Of a stretch of 64,000 nucleotides of DNA, positions 7,460-19,246 are shown in pieces; position 1 is the stretch's first letter; every line of letters starts with the position of its first letter. Below the pieces are notes generated by a model, which was not told the origin of the DNA, did no database searches, and saw only the letters and a list, made by a program, of their open reading frames with translations. The DNA comes from Arthrobacter sp. AQ5-05 (lineage in GTDB: Bacteria > Actinomycetota > Actinomycetes > Actinomycetales > Micrococcaceae), in contig NZ_QMKQ01000007.1 in NCBI RefSeq assembly GCF_003287975.1, positions 1-64,000 of the forward strand, given 5' to 3'. Both the position numbers and the translations under genes were made by a program.

Positions 7460-8869
7460 TCAGAGCCCGTGGTTGTTCAAGCGTGCCAAGAGCAACGCCT
7501 CAGCCAAAATTGCATGACGGAAATCGCCCAGGTGCAGCGACTCATTGGCCGAGTGCGCCCGCGAGTCGGGGTCTTCCACGCCGGTGACCAGGATCTGTGC
7601 GGCCGGGAAGACCTCCAGCAGGTCCGAGATGAACGGGATGGAGCCGCCGATGCCGGTTTCCACGGCGGGGACGCCCCAGGCCTCCCCCAGTGCCCACAGG
7701 CTCGCCTGCGCCGCCGGGGCCGAGGTGTCGGTGGCAAAGGACTGCCCGGCCTCGTCCGACTCGAAGGTGACCTGCGCCCCGCCCAGGTCCTGGGACATGA
7801 TGTGCGCGCGCACCGCCTCGGTGGCGGCCTCCGGGTCCTGGCCCGGTGCCACGCGCAGGCTCAGCTTGAAGCGCGTGGAGGGCAGCAGGGTGTTGGAGGA
7901 AACCGCAACGGAGGGGATGTCCATGCCGATGATGGAAAGTGCCGGCTTGTTCCACAGGCGGTCGGCGATGTTCCCGCTGCCGGCCAGCCTCACCGAATCC
8001 AGCACCGAGGAGTCCGCGCGGAACGAGTCTTCGGGGTAGTCGACGACGGCGTTGTCGTTGGCGACCAGCCCCTCGATCGCGACATTTCCCTGGGCGTCGT
8101 GGAAGGTGGAGATCAGGCGTGCCGCAACGGTCGGCGCATCGAGCACCGGGCCGCCGAACATGCCCGAGTGCACGGCGTGGCCCAGGGTGCGGACCTCGAC
8201 CACTCCCCCGACCATGCCGCGCAGCGAGGTGGTCAGTGCCGGGACCCCGACCTTCCAGTTCGAGGAGTCGGCCACGACGATGACATCCGCCTCGAGTCGG
8301 TCGCGGTGGGTCTCGAGGAAGCGGCGGAAGCTCGGTGACCCTGCTTCCTCCTCCCCCTCCAGGAAGAACGTCACGCCCAGGCCGAAGTCGGCGACGGTGT
8401 CCAGCACCGCGCGCAGTGCGGCAACGTGCACCATGATGCCGGCCTTGTCGTCGGCGGCGCCGCGCCCATAGAGCCTCCCGTCGATCTCGGTCGCTTCGAA
8501 GGGCTTGGTGTTCCACAGCTCCTCGTCGCCCGGGGGCTGCACGTCGTGGTGCGCGTAGAGAAGGATGGTGGGTTTGCCGTCGACGGCCGGGCGGTTGGCC
8601 ACGATGGCCGGGCCGCCCATCGCGCCGGTGGCGGTGGGCACGCGCAGGATGTCGACCTGCTCCATGCCGGCAGCGCGAACCAACTGCGCCACGGCCTCGG
8701 CGCTGCGGTCAAGCTGGTTCGGGTCAAACGATTCCCAGGCAATGCCGGGGATCGCCACCAGGCTGCCCAGTTCGGTGACAATTCGGTCGAAGTCTTTCTC
8801 GACGTGGGTGCTCAATGCATCGCGGTCCACGCCGAAGGACGCCGGGTCGGCGGTGTTCTTGGTAGTCAT
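7460..8869 (-). CDS. M20-family dipeptidase/metallopeptidase
   Basis: A 469-residue cytosolic di-zinc peptidase of the M20A/CNDP type. Metal and catalytic residues are seen in order: LLYAHHDVQPPGD (histidine ligand and catalytic aspartate), YGRGAADDKAGI (bridging aspartate), LEGEEEAGSPSF (general-base and ligand glutamates), VVADSSNW (aspartate ligand) and SRAHSANES (histidine ligand). A dimerisation domain is inserted at about residues 210-320, with the LGHAVHSGMFGGPV segment. Length matches the family. Such enzymes hydrolyse dipeptides, but the substrate cannot be predicted. It is a monocistronic gene divergent from the DUF3043 gene. Confidence 0.92.
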   Translation of the reverse strand: MTTKNTADPASFGVDRDALSTHVEKDFDRIVTELGSLVAIPGIAWESFDPNQLDRSAEAVAQLVRAAGMEQVDILRVPTATGAMGGPAIVANRPAVDGKPTILLYAHHDVQPPGDEELWNTKPFEATEIDGRLYGRGAADDKAGIMVHVAALRAVLDTVADFGLGVTFFLEGEEEAGSPSFRRFLETHRDRLEADVIVVADSSNWKVGVPALTTSLRGMVGGVVEVRTLGHAVHSGMFGGPVLDAPTVAARLISTFHDAQGNVAIEGLVANDNAVVDYPEDSFRADSSVLDSVRLAGSGNIADRLWNKPALSIIGMDIPSVAVSSNTLLPSTRFKLSLRVAPGQDPEAATEAVRAHIMSQDLGGAQVTFESDEAGQSFATDTSAPAAQASLWALGEAWGVPAVETGIGGSIPFISDLLEVFPAAQILVTGVEDPDSRAHSANESLHLGDFRHAILAEALLLARLNNHGL

Positions 8870-8939
8870 AGGAGAAAGCGTACAACCGCACCGTGTGGCC
8901 GATGCCGGCGGCTTGCCGGTCGCAAGCTAGACTGGCAAG

Positions 8940-9521
8940 GTGTTTGGACGCAAGAAAGATACGGCAGCTTCCGCGGAAGCGCCCACAGATGAGACCACAA
9001 AGCCCGCAGGCAAGAATGCCCCTACCCCGAAGCGCAGCGTGCAGCAGGCGCAGAACCAGCGACCGCTGGTTCCCACCGACCGCAAGCTTGCGCGCGCGGC
9101 CGAGCGCGCCCAGCGCCTCGAGGCGCAGAACCGCATGCGGTTGGCCAACGAGACCGGCGACGAACGCTTCATGGCCGCCCGCGACCAGGGCCCGCAGAAG
9201 CGCTTTGCCCGCGACTTCGTGGACCGCCGCTTCATGGTCGGCGAATACCTGATGTTCGCGGTGTTCGCCTTCCTGATCGTTTCGCTGAGCCTCTCGAAGT
9301 TCCCGCAGGTGACGGTCTACGTGACCTTTGCCCTGTGGATCCTGGTCGGTCTGGTTGCCATCGATTCGTTCATCATGTCCCGGATGCTGAAGAAGGCGCT
9401 GGTTGCGCGCTTCGGTTCGGTCGAGCGCGGCGTGATGTACTACGCCATCATGCGCGGCATGCAGTTCCGCAAGATGCGCCTGCCCAAGCCGCAGGTCCGC
9501 CGTGGCGAGGCCCCGCGCTAA
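8940..9521 (+). CDS. DUF3043 membrane protein
   Basis: A 193-residue protein starting at GTG 8940. The first 95 residues are charged and rich in lysine, alanine and arginine. Then come two hydrophobic segments (GEYLMFAVFAFLIVSLSL and VTVYVTFALWILVGLVAI) and a basic C-terminal tail with MLKKALVARFG and RGMQFRKMRLPKPQVRRG. This is the actinobacterial DUF3043 layout; the function is unknown. The gene is divergent from the M20 peptidase and closed by a good intrinsic terminator. Confidence 0.85.
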   Translation: MFGRKKDTAASAEAPTDETTKPAGKNAPTPKRSVQQAQNQRPLVPTDRKLARAAERAQRLEAQNRMRLANETGDERFMAARDQGPQKRFARDFVDRRFMVGEYLMFAVFAFLIVSLSLSKFPQVTVYVTFALWILVGLVAIDSFIMSRMLKKALVARFGSVERGVMYYAIMRGMQFRKMRLPKPQVRRGEAPR

Positions 9522-9554
9522 AGATACGCACCAGCGTTCAGGAAACCACACCCC

Positions 9555-9610
9555 GGCGTGTGGCGCCCGGCCAGGAACCCCGTTTCCGGCCCGGCGCCAC
9601 ACGCCTTTTT
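9555..9610 (+). terminator. Rho-independent terminator of the DUF3043 gene
   Basis: GGCGTGTGGCGCC (9555-9567) pairs with GGCGCCACACGCC (9593-9605), followed at once by five T residues. The position is 34 bases past the stop codon. Confidence 0.85.
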
Positions 9611-9813
9611 GCTGCCCCGGATTGGCACCCGGCTTCCCTGTTGCGGCGAATGAGCCGCACATTCCAACCGGCCCTCCACGGTTGACGGCCTAATCGCTGG
9701 CCGGATGTTGGCCGGCGCGTCCGTCCCGGGGCGGCGATGCGCAAACCCAGCCGCAGGCCCTGTTCCGGTCTCACCGTTCGCGGTGGACCTCTTCGCGCAC
9801 CCGCCCGGATCGG

Positions 9814-10317
9814 TCAGCGGCGCACCCGAAAGCGCAGGTGAAGGACCCGGTTGCCGTGGATCGCCAGGTCGGGATCCTCCAACAGGTGCTGTGCGTGGAA
9901 AGACCCCACGTAGCGCTTGCCGGACCCGAACACGACGGGTGCGACGTCCATGCGCACCTCGTCGAGCAGGCCCGCGGCAAGCACCTGGCCGTCGACGAAG
10001 TGAAACGGCGCCTCGGGGTCCCAGCCCGCAGGTCTGGGCCGGTGCGTGGCCACAACCACGTTCTCGACCCCGCCCGGAGGCGTCCCGTCCCAGCCCTCCG
10101 TCGTGTCAAAGACGTGCCGGACGACAATTGTCGCCCCGATCCGGTCCCAGTACGCCCGGGTGTAGTCGGAGGACGCCCGGGACACCTTCAACACGCCGCT
10201 CTGGTCCAACGGGACCTCACCGCCGGCCAACCAGTCGAACAGCACTCCGGGCTGGTCCGCATTGTCCATAATGAAGCCGTCCACCGACACCGAGCCGTAC
10301 CTGACCACGTTGCCCAC
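9814..10317 (-). CDS. RibD C-terminal/DHFR-fold protein with internal deletion
   Basis: About 167 residues of the dihydrofolate-reductase-like family (RYGSVSVDGFIMD start, HVFDTTEGWDG, VVVATHRPRPAGWDPEAPF, and an end with DVAPVVFGSGKRYVGSF). GTG 10317 was preferred over the ATG at 10347 because AAGGAG lies six bases before it and the family begins here. The sequence passes directly from FHFVDG to QVLAAGLLDEV. As I know the family, about 25 residues, including a helix and the glycine-containing strand near the cofactor site, normally lie between these blocks, so the protein looks internally deleted and may not bind NADPH. The remaining frame is open. Folate or riboflavin function should not be assumed. 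Confidence 0.75.
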   Translation of the reverse strand: MGNVVRYGSVSVDGFIMDNADQPGVLFDWLAGGEVPLDQSGVLKVSRASSDYTRAYWDRIGATIVVRHVFDTTEGWDGTPPGGVENVVVATHRPRPAGWDPEAPFHFVDGQVLAAGLLDEVRMDVAPVVFGSGKRYVGSFHAQHLLEDPDLAIHGNRVLHLRFRVRR

Positions 10318-10464
10318 GGTGCGCTCCTTGGCTTTGGGGTGCACCATTTCAGCAGCCGTTCATGGTTGGGGATGTGGCGGGTGGGCGATGCCGGGGCGTT
10401 GACGCCGCGGCCCGTTGCACCGATGGTTCGGTGCCACGGGCCCGCGGGGATGTTGTGTTGGGTG

Positions 10465-11556
10465 CTACTTCCTGGCCAGCGACCTGCCGCGTGCCTGTGC
10501 CTCGGCGAGGGCCTTGTTGATGCCGCGGACCCAGAACGGGCCCTCGTAGAGGAACGCGGTGTAGCCCTGGACCAGGTCGGCACCGGCCTCGAGCCTCTCC
10601 ATCACGTCTTCCGCGGTGCTTACCCCGCCCACCGAGATGACCGCCATGTCAGCGGGGAGCTTCTCGCGCAGCACCTTGAGCACCGCGAGCGAGCGGGCCT
10701 TCAGCGGGGCCCCGCTCAGTCCCCCGGCACCCATCTCGGCGACCTTGAACGCGTCGCTGGTCAGCGGTTCGCGGGCAATGGTGGTGTTGGTGGCGATGAT
10801 GCCGTCCAGCGAGAGCTCGGTGGCCAGGGTGGCGACGTCCTCGATGTCCGCGTCATTCAGGTCCGGGGCGATCTTCACCAGCAGCGGCACGTGGCGGCCG
10901 GCAACCCGGTCGGCCTCGGCACCCACGGCCTGCAGCAGCGGCCGCAGCGTCTCCACGCCCTGGAGCAGGCGCAGCCCCGGGGTGTTGGGCGAAGACACGT
11001 TGACCACCAGGTAGTCGGCGTGGACGGCCAGTTCGCGGGTGGAGACGAGGTAGTCCTCGACGGCGTCATCGAGCTCGACGACCTTGGTCTTGCCGATGTT
11101 CACGCCGATCACCGGACGTTGCGCGCCGTAGCGGCCGGCCAGGGCCAGGCGTGCGGCGCGGATGCGCGGGGCCACCGCGTGCGCCCCGTCGTTGTTGAAT
11201 CCCATGCGGTTGATGACGGCCTTGTCCTCGACCAGGCGGAAGAGCCGCGGTTTCTCGTTGCCGCTCTGTGCGGCGCCGGTGATGGTACCGACCTCCACGT
11301 GGCCGAAGCCCAAATCCGCCAGGGCCGGGATGCCGGCGCCTTCCTTGTCGAATCCTGCGGCCAGGCCGAAGGGCGAGGGAAAGTCGATGCCCATCACGGT
11401 GCGGCGCAGCGACGGGTCGGGGGCACACGGTTTCCGGTAGATGCCCGAGACCCCGAGCTTCTCTGCCAGCCGCAGTGCGTCGAAGGAAAAGTGGTGGGCT
11501 TTTTCCGGGTCCATCTTCGTGAAAACGAGCCGGAAAATCGTGGGGTAGATGCGCAT
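10465..11556 (-). CDS. pyrD: Dihydroorotate dehydrogenase (quinone), class 2
   Basis: A 363-residue flavoprotein that oxidises dihydroorotate to orotate in pyrimidine synthesis and passes electrons to quinone. The N-terminal helix region [20 protein letters not shown] is the membrane-associated segment of class 2 enzymes. The barrel shows [41 protein letters not shown] (with the catalytic serine region), [23 protein letters not shown] and the FMN-phosphate motifs ISVGGV and [11 protein letters not shown]. The start at 11556 matches the family; the longer open frame upstream runs antisense to the hydrolase gene. It stands alone, far from the pyr operon near 58-64 kb. Confidence 0.96.
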   Translation of the reverse strand: MRIYPTIFRLVFTKMDPEKAHHFSFDALRLAEKLGVSGIYRKPCAPDPSLRRTVMGIDFPSPFGLAAGFDKEGAGIPALADLGFGHVEVGTITGAAQSGNEKPRLFRLVEDKAVINRMGFNNDGAHAVAPRIRAARLALAGRYGAQRPVIGVNIGKTKVVELDDAVEDYLVSTRELAVHADYLVVNVSSPNTPGLRLLQGVETLRPLLQAVGAEADRVAGRHVPLLVKIAPDLNDADIEDVATLATELSLDGIIATNTTIAREPLTSDAFKVAEMGAGGLSGAPLKARSLAVLKVLREKLPADMAVISVGGVSTAEDVMERLEAGADLVQGYTAFLYEGPFWVRGINKALAEAQARGRSLARK

Positions 11557-11616
11557 GGTTCCCAGTCTTCCCGGTGTCAGGGCCGCAAACAACTTCAAGT
11601 TCGTTATGCTCGACAC

Positions 11617-12837
11617 ATGTCCCATGCCTCCTCGCCCGGTACCGGCCGGGCACTTGGTCCGGAGAACGATCCCACCGCGACCTGGCCCGAGTACAGCGTG
11701 ACGACCGCACCCGGCACCTGGCAACCGGACATCCTCGGTGCGGGGTACAGCTACACCACGCTGCCGCTTGGCTCCGACGCCGAGGGCGAGTTGTGCGCCA
11801 CGCTGGTGCGCCACATCCCCGACTCCAGGGGCCCGGCACACGCAAGATCTGCATCCCGGGCACCGCTGGGTTTCCGGCTGGGCAACGTGCTGCGCCGGCT
11901 GTTCGGGCAAGACCCCGCGTCTACGGTGCGGGCACGCACCGCGGGGCCCGCGGGCCGGAACCCGGTCGGGTTCGTGCTGGCGCTGCACGGTTGGAGCGAC
12001 TACTTCTACAACACCGAGCTGGCCGGCTACTGGAGCGATCGCGGGTACGCGTTCTACGCCCTGGATTTCCGCCGCTACGGGCGCAGCCTCCGGGCCCACC
12101 ACCTGAACCCCGGCTTCACCGCAAACCTCGGCGAATACGACCAGGACCTTGCCGCGGCCCTGGAAATGATCCGGTCGCTGGAGGGACCGGAGCTGCCGGG
12201 TATCTGCGTGGCCCACTCCACCGGCGGCCTGGTGGCCAGCCTCTGGGCCAACCGCCACCCCGGGGAGTTCACCGCCCTGGTGCTCAACAGCCCGTGGCTG
12301 GAGATGCAGGGCAGCTACCTGGTCCGCTACGCCGCCCAGGGCGTCGTCGAACCGATCGCCAGGCTGCGCCCGCGGGCCAAGCTGCACCTGCCGGAGCTGG
12401 ACAACTACTGGCGCTCGCTGTCCAGGCTGGCGAGTGGCTCCTGGGACCTGCACCCGGTGTGGCGCCCGGCGATCTCGTTCCCGGTGACCGCCGGTTGGAT
12501 CACCGCGGTGATGGCCGGGCACCGGGAGGTGGCCCGCGGGCTGGACATCGGGATCCCGGTGCTGGTGCTGACGTCCAAGTCGACGCACCTGTCCACGGGC
12601 TTTGACGAGTCGATGCTGCACCACGACACCGTCATCGAGGTCCAGGTGGTGCGGGAGCGTTCGGTGCGGCTGGGGCCGCAGGTCTCCAACGCGGTCATCG
12701 ACGGGGCCATGCACGACGTGTTTTCCTCGCTGCCCGGCCCGCGGGCCGCCGCCTATGCGGCGATCGACCGCTGGGGAAGCGGGTACATGCCGGGGCACGG
12801 CGTGCGCGCCGTGTCGGAGGAACGCCCGGCGGGCTAG
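11617..12837 (+). CDS. Alpha/beta hydrolase, lysophospholipase-like
   Basis: A 406-residue serine hydrolase. The oxyanion-hole motif [13 protein letters not shown], the LDFRRYGRS turn and the nucleophile elbow [11 protein letters not shown] (serine in H-S-T-G-G) are clear. A cap region follows, and the likely catalytic histidine is in [10 protein letters not shown]. Residues 1-105 contain an extra domain or insertion before the canonical fold, which makes the protein longer than usual. There is no signal peptide, so it is probably cytosolic. It is divergent from pyrD, with only 60 bases for both promoters, and its 3' end overlaps the uppS end by four bases, tail to tail. The substrate is unknown. 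Confidence 0.85.
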   Translation: MSHASSPGTGRALGPENDPTATWPEYSVTTAPGTWQPDILGAGYSYTTLPLGSDAEGELCATLVRHIPDSRGPAHARSASRAPLGFRLGNVLRRLFGQDPASTVRARTAGPAGRNPVGFVLALHGWSDYFYNTELAGYWSDRGYAFYALDFRRYGRSLRAHHLNPGFTANLGEYDQDLAAALEMIRSLEGPELPGICVAHSTGGLVASLWANRHPGEFTALVLNSPWLEMQGSYLVRYAAQGVVEPIARLRPRAKLHLPELDNYWRSLSRLASGSWDLHPVWRPAISFPVTAGWITAVMAGHREVARGLDIGIPVLVLTSKSTHLSTGFDESMLHHDTVIEVQVVRERSVRLGPQVSNAVIDGAMHDVFSSLPGPRAAAYAAIDRWGSGYMPGHGVRAVSEERPAG

Positions 12838-13652
12838 GTGACGGCCGGGGCCGCGGGCTTGTCCACCGCTGCGCCGTAGCGGCGGTCGCGGCTGGCGTAT
12901 TCGCGCACCGCCTCCCACAGCGTGGTGCGGTCCACGTCGGGCCACAGCTCGTCGATGAACACCATCTCGGCGTAGGCGGACTGCCAGAGCAGGAAGTTGG
13001 AGGTGCGTTGCTCGCCGCTGGTGCGCAGGAACAGGTCGACATCCGGCATCTCGGGTTCGTCAAGGTGCCTGGCCACGGTCTTCTCGGTGATCTGCGAAGG
13101 CCTCAGGGTTCCGGCGGCGACCTGTTCGGCGATGGCCTTCACGGCATCGGCGATTTCCGCCCGGCCCCCGTAGTTCACGCACATGGTCAGCTGGCAGGTC
13201 TGGTTTGAGGCGGTGAGTTCCTCGGCGGCCTTGAGCTCGTTGACCACCGAGCGCCAGAGCCGCGGTTCGCGCCCGGCCCAGCGGATCCGCACGCCCCAGC
13301 CGTCCAGGGTGTTGCGTTGGCGGCGCAGCACATCGCGGGAGAAGCCCATCAGGAAGCGGACTTCCTCGGGGCTGCGCTTCCAGTTTTCGGTGGAGAACGC
13401 GTAGACCGAGACATACTTGATGCCCATCTGCACGGCCCCGGCCATCACGTCCAGCAGTGCGGCCTCACCGGCACGGTGGCCCTCGGTGCGGGGCAGCCCG
13501 CGCGCGTTGGCCCAGCGGCCGTTGCCGTCCATCACGATCGCCACGTGCTGCGGGATGAGCTCGGGCCTGATGTCCGGCATCGGGGCGTCGCCCGGGCGGG
13601 AGGCCGGGACTCCGGGTCCGGGCTTGCCGGTGATCTTGGGGGGTTTGCTCAT
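12834..13652 (-). CDS. uppS: Isoprenyl transferase (cis-prenyl diphosphate synthase)
   Basis: A 272-residue enzyme that chains isopentenyl units in cis to make the polyprenyl diphosphate carrier for cell-wall synthesis. Family signatures are [12 protein letters not shown] (pyrophosphate-binding aspartate, asparagine and arginine), [30 protein letters not shown] and the C-terminal [17 protein letters not shown] block. A proline-rich tail of about 28 residues precedes the domain. The ATG overlaps the recO stop by four bases, giving a recO-uppS unit. Confidence 0.95.
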   Translation of the reverse strand: MSKPPKITGKPGPGVPASRPGDAPMPDIRPELIPQHVAIVMDGNGRWANARGLPRTEGHRAGEAALLDVMAGAVQMGIKYVSVYAFSTENWKRSPEEVRFLMGFSRDVLRRQRNTLDGWGVRIRWAGREPRLWRSVVNELKAAEELTASNQTCQLTMCVNYGGRAEIADAVKAIAEQVAAGTLRPSQITEKTVARHLDEPEMPDVDLFLRTSGEQRTSNFLLWQSAYAEMVFIDELWPDVDRTTLWEAVREYASRDRRYGAAVDKPAAPAVT

Positions 13653-14401
13653 TGTCGCTCCACGAGTTTGAGGGATTTGACGGCTCGTTCAAGGTGCCAT
13701 TGGAGGTAGTTGGCCGTGATGGCCCCGGCCTGGCCGCGGGTGGGTGCGTCGGCGGCGTCCACGGTTTCCCAAGCGCCCTCCAGCAGCGCGGCGAGCAGCG
13801 TGATGGTGGCCGGGGACGGGGACATCGATCCGGCGGGCCGGCAGTCGTGGCAGACCACCCCGCCCAGCGGCACGTTGATGGCCTGGTGCGGGCCCACCGC
13901 CCCGCAGCGCACGCAATGGGTGAAGCTCGGCGCCCAGCCCGCCGCGGCCAGGGCACGCAGCAGGTAGGAGTCCAGCACGGTGCCCGGTTCGTGCCCGCCG
14001 CGGGCCAGGGTGGCCAGGGCGCCGTGCAGCAGCCGGTACTGCGCGCCGATGGAATCGGCCTCGGAGTCGGTCAGCCGCTCGGCGGTCTCCAGCATCGCCG
14101 CGCCGGCGGTGTAGGCGGAGTAGTCGGCCACGAGCGCCTGGCCGTAGGGATGGCGCAGCTGCGCCTGGAGGATGGTGTGCAGCGAGCGGCCTGCAACGAT
14201 CTGCGCCTCGACCTCCATGAAGGGCTCAAGGGTGGCCCCCAGCTTGGAGCTGGTGCGCCGCACGCCCTTGGCCACCGCGCGCACCACCCCGAGCTCGGGG
14301 CTCAGCAGCGTGATGATCCGGTCCGCCTCGCCCAGTTTGTGGGTGCGCAGGACAATGCCGCGGGTGCGGTAGCTCTTGGCTGCGAAAGATGAACGTGACA
14401 C
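13649..14401 (-). CDS. recO: DNA repair protein RecO
   Basis: A 250-residue RecFOR-pathway protein. The N-terminal OB fold carries [19 protein letters not shown] and [18 protein letters not shown]. The helical domain follows, and a zinc site is visible as CVRCG and CHDC (four cysteines at about residues 165-190). GTG 14401 was chosen because the family starts a few residues before SFAAKSYRT. The open frame extends further upstream, but that part lies over the leuA terminator. It is translationally coupled to uppS. Confidence 0.93.
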   Translation of the reverse strand: MSRSSFAAKSYRTRGIVLRTHKLGEADRIITLLSPELGVVRAVAKGVRRTSSKLGATLEPFMEVEAQIVAGRSLHTILQAQLRHPYGQALVADYSAYTAGAAMLETAERLTDSEADSIGAQYRLLHGALATLARGGHEPGTVLDSYLLRALAAAGWAPSFTHCVRCGAVGPHQAINVPLGGVVCHDCRPAGSMSPSPATITLLAALLEGAWETVDAADAPTRGQAGAITANYLQWHLERAVKSLKLVERQ

Positions 14402-14422
14402 ATATACATGATCCCAGACAAA

Positions 14423-14474
14423 GCCGGCCCCGGGCGCGCACGACGGTGTGTCCGTGTGCACGCCCGGGGCCGGC
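14423..14474 (-). terminator. Hairpin terminator of leuA
   Basis: GCCGGCCCCGGGCG (14423-14436) pairs perfectly with CGCCCGGGGCCGGC (14461-14474), with additional pairing in the loop. It sits between the leuA stop at 14489 and the recO start. Confidence 0.65.
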
Positions 14475-14488
14475 GTGGCCGATGGCGC

Positions 14489-16312
<1,824 letters not shown>

Positions 16313-16344
16313 TTAGAGTCCTGTTTGGGTCTCGCCGCGGCGGC

Positions 16345-16380
16345 TTAGTAGAAGTAGTCCGAAATGCACAAGATCACCAT
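16345..16380 (-). CDS. Candidate leuA leader peptide (11 residues)
   Basis: The ORF reads MVILCISDYFY and stops with TAA. GGAGG stands eight bases before its ATG, better than the leuA ribosome site itself. It ends 116 bases before leuA in the same direction. Actinobacterial leuA genes are reported to be controlled by leader-peptide elements, so a regulatory uORF is plausible. It has only one leucine codon, so simple leucine-codon stalling is not the obvious mechanism; the SDYFY end or an RNA structure over the stop may matter. Confidence 0.55.
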   Translation of the reverse strand: MVILCISDYFY

Positions 16381-16442
16381 AACATCGACCTCCACCCCTC
16401 CATGAAGCAGGTCACCTAATTGTTGCAGGTGCGTGTCACATA

Positions 16443-16479
16443 GCAATGGGTGCCCCGTAAAAACCGGGACACCCATTGC
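16443..16479 (-). terminator. Hairpin terminator behind era
   Basis: GCAATGGGTGCCCC pairs with GGGACACCCATTGC with one mismatch and a nine-base loop containing five A residues, which are T residues on the era strand. It lies 20 bases after the era stop. Confidence 0.7.
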
Positions 16480-16498
16480 GGCCAGGTCGCCGGTGCGG

Positions 16499-17470
16499 CT
16501 AGAAGCCGAGCTTGCCCAGCTGCTTGGGGTCGCGCTGCCACTCCTTGGCGATCTTCACGTGCAGGTCAAGGTAGACCCGCGTGCCCAGCAGCGCCTCGAT
16601 GCCCTTGCGCGAGCGGGTTCCCACGTCGCGCAGGCGTGCCCCGCCCTTGCCGATGATGATGGCCTTCTGGCTGGGGCGCTCCACATAGAGGTTTACCCGA
16701 ACATCCAGCAGCGGGCTGTCCTCGGGGCGCCCCTCGCGCGGCACCATCTCCTCCACGACCACGGCCAGGGAGTGCGGAAGCTCGTCGCGCACGCCCTCCA
16801 GGGCCGCCTCGCGGATCAGCTCGGAGACCATCTTCGCCTCCGGCTCGTCGGTCAGTTCCCCGTCCGGGTACAGCGGCGGGGACAGCGGCATCTGCTTGAC
16901 CAGCACGTCGGCGACCTCGGAGACCTGGAAGTCCTTGGTGGCCGAAACCGGGACGACGGCGGCCCAGCCGCCTTCGCCCAGGGTGTCGACCCCGAGCTGG
17001 GTGACCGCGAGCAGCTGGGCCATCAGCGCGGCCCGGTCCACGGTGTCGGCCTTGGTCACGATCGCGACGATGGGCTTCTTCTGCAGCTGCGCTAGCTGGG
17101 TGGCGATGAACCTGTCGCCCGGGCCGATCTTTTCGTTGGCCGGCAGGCAGAAGCCGATGGCGTCGACCTCGGAGAGCGTGTCGGCGACCAGGTCGTTGAG
17201 GCGCTGGCCCAGCAGGGTGCGCGGGCGGTGCAGGCCCGGGGTGTCGACCAGGATCAGCTGGGCGTCCTCGCGGTGCACGATGCCGCGGATGGTGTGCCTG
17301 GTGGTCTGCGGCTTCGCCGAGGTGATGGCGACCTTCTGGCCGACCAGCGCGTTGGTCAGCGTCGATTTGCCCGCGTTCGGGCGGCCCACGAAGGAGGTGA
17401 ACCCGGCGCGGAAGTCCTCGGGCCAGCCTCCGGTGGGCAGCATCTGTGGCTTCTTGATGTTCCGGCTCAT
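16499..17470 (-). CDS. era: GTPase Era, 30S subunit assembly factor
   Basis: A 323-residue GTPase. G motifs are GRPNAGKST (P-loop), the TTRHTI switch I threonine, LVDTPGLHRP (G3) and VTKADT, which replaces the usual NKxD. The C-terminal KH domain that binds the 3' end of 16S rRNA shows IIGKGGARLRDVG and ends HVKIAKEWQRDPKQLGKLGF, the normal family terminus. It overlaps the corC-like stop by four bases and is last in phoH-ybeY-corC-era, a ribosome-maturation operon. Confidence 0.96.
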   Translation of the reverse strand: MSRNIKKPQMLPTGGWPEDFRAGFTSFVGRPNAGKSTLTNALVGQKVAITSAKPQTTRHTIRGIVHREDAQLILVDTPGLHRPRTLLGQRLNDLVADTLSEVDAIGFCLPANEKIGPGDRFIATQLAQLQKKPIVAIVTKADTVDRAALMAQLLAVTQLGVDTLGEGGWAAVVPVSATKDFQVSEVADVLVKQMPLSPPLYPDGELTDEPEAKMVSELIREAALEGVRDELPHSLAVVVEEMVPREGRPEDSPLLDVRVNLYVERPSQKAIIIGKGGARLRDVGTRSRKGIEALLGTRVYLDLHVKIAKEWQRDPKQLGKLGF

Positions 17471-18777
17471 GATTGCTCCTTGTGATGCCCTGCATCCTTG
17501 TCGGCGACGTGTTCGCCGGTCTTGGTTTGTTCTTCTGCCTTGCGCACCAGGATCTTGCCGATCCGGTTGCGCCGTCCGCTCAATGAGAGGACCTTCATCT
17601 CGATGCCCTCGAAGCTGGCGTGCGATCCGAGCACCGGCACCGATTCCAGCACCTTGCCCAGCAGCCCGCCCACCGAGTCGACCTCGTCTTCCTCGATGTC
17701 GATGTCGAAGAGCTCGCCGAGTTCGTCGATGGAGGTGTGGGCGCGCACCACGAAGCTGCCGTCGCCCAGGTCCTCGATCTCGATCTTGGCCCGGTCGTAC
17801 TCGTCGTCGATCTCCCCGACGATTTCCTCGATGAGGTCCTCGAGGGTGACCAGTCCGGCGGTGCCGCCGTACTCGTCGATGACGATGGCCATGTGGGTGG
17901 ATTCCTGTTGCAGCTCGGGCAGCAGCTCGGCCACGGACTTGGATTCCGGGACGTAGCGGGTCTTGCGGGCCAGGTCCTCGACCTTGTCGGTCGAGTCCGG
18001 GCTCAGGTGCAGCCTGTAGGCCACGTCCTTGAGGTAGACGATGCCGAAGATGTCATCGGCGTCCTCCCCGATCACCGGGACACGCGAGCAGCCCGAGGCC
18101 AGGAACAGGTCCATGGCCGCGTTCAGGTCCGAGCCCTTGTCGATGGTCTTCATCTCGGTGCGCGGCACCATCACCGAGCGGACGTAGGTGTCTTCCAGAT
18201 CGAAGACGGAGTTGATGATTTCCGCCGCCTCGTCCTCCAGCTCGTCGCCTTCGGTGGCCCGGTCCACCAGGTCGCGCAGTCGTTCCTTGGACAGGAAGCC
18301 CTCGTCCTCGGCGACCGAGCGCGGGCTCATGGCCTTGCCGATGCCCACCAGCCAGGCCGGGATCGGGCCCAGGACCACGCGCAGGAAACGGACCAGCGGC
18401 GCGGTGTGGCGCACCACCGATTCGGCGTGGGAGCGTCCGTAGCGCCGCGGGGATACCCCGACCAGCACGAAGCTCACCGCGGCCATGCTGACGGTGGCCA
18501 GCAGGCCGACGACCCAGATGTTCTCCAGCAGGTCGTGGTAGAAAAGTGCGACCGCGACGGCGGAAGCGGTCTCGAACCAGATGCGCCAGAAGCGCACGGC
18601 GTGGGTGTGGCTCAGCGATTCGGCGAGGATGTTGCTCAGGTGCTTCTGGGCGAACTCGCTGCGCAGCGCCTCGGCCTGCTGGCGCGAGAGGTAGAGGTAG
18701 GCCGACTCGGCGGCGGTGAGCATGGCGGCACTGAGGATGAACACCAATGCACAGATCGCGAGAATGATCGCGGTCAC
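17467..18777 (-). CDS. HlyC/CorC-family membrane protein with CBS domains
   Basis: A 436-residue protein. It has an N-terminal DUF21/CNNM membrane domain (helices around residues 1-25, 55-80, 90-110 and 130-150, with [13 protein letters not shown]). Next is a CBS pair ([25 protein letters not shown] and a second repeat with [21 protein letters not shown]), then a CorC_HlyC C-terminal domain ([19 protein letters not shown]). Such proteins are linked to magnesium or cobalt efflux and ion homeostasis. GTG 18777 overlaps the ybeY stop by one base. It is third gene of the ribosome-maturation operon; the placement is conserved among actinobacteria. Confidence 0.92.
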   Translation of the reverse strand: MTAIILAICALVFILSAAMLTAAESAYLYLSRQQAEALRSEFAQKHLSNILAESLSHTHAVRFWRIWFETASAVAVALFYHDLLENIWVVGLLATVSMAAVSFVLVGVSPRRYGRSHAESVVRHTAPLVRFLRVVLGPIPAWLVGIGKAMSPRSVAEDEGFLSKERLRDLVDRATEGDELEDEAAEIINSVFDLEDTYVRSVMVPRTEMKTIDKGSDLNAAMDLFLASGCSRVPVIGEDADDIFGIVYLKDVAYRLHLSPDSTDKVEDLARKTRYVPESKSVAELLPELQQESTHMAIVIDEYGGTAGLVTLEDLIEEIVGEIDDEYDRAKIEIEDLGDGSFVVRAHTSIDELGELFDIDIEEDEVDSVGGLLGKVLESVPVLGSHASFEGIEMKVLSLSGRRNRIGKILVRKAEEQTKTGEHVADKDAGHHKEQS

Positions 18778-19246
18778 TAGTCCATCGTCTCCCGGGGTGC
18801 GGGGCGGCCCAGGAATCCTTCGAGCAGTGCCCGCTGCAGGGAGAACATGACTTCTTTTTCATCGGGCTCGGCGTGGTCGAAGCCCAAGAGGTGCAGCATG
18901 CCGTGGGTGGCCAGCAGCAGGATCTCGTCCTCCACCGAATGTCCCCCGGTGTTGGCCTGGACGGTGGCGACCTGCGGGCAGATCACGATGTCCCCGAGCA
19001 TCCCGGCCGCGGCGGGCGAGCCGGGGGCGCCGGGGCGCAGCTCGTCCATGGGGAAGCTCATCACGTCGGTGGGGCCCTCGAGGTCCATCCATTCCACGTG
19101 CAGCGCGCTCATCGGCTCCTCGTCGAGCAGGATGATCGACACGTCGGTTTCCGGATGCACGTACAGTTCGGCGAGGATGTGGCGTCCCAGCGAGCTGATG
19201 CGCTCCAGGTCCGCGGCAATCGCGGACTCGTTGTTGACCTCTACGC

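Noticed and set aside
9838-12837. 999-residue open frame on plus
   Set aside because: Only its last 406 codons (from 11617) match a known fold. The rest is the stop-free antisense of pyrD and the DHFR-like gene, a common effect of high GC.
10465-12945. 826-residue minus frame as a fusion of pyrD with an upstream domain
   Set aside because: The upstream part lies over the well-supported hydrolase gene and has no recognisable motif; PyrD starts at 11556.
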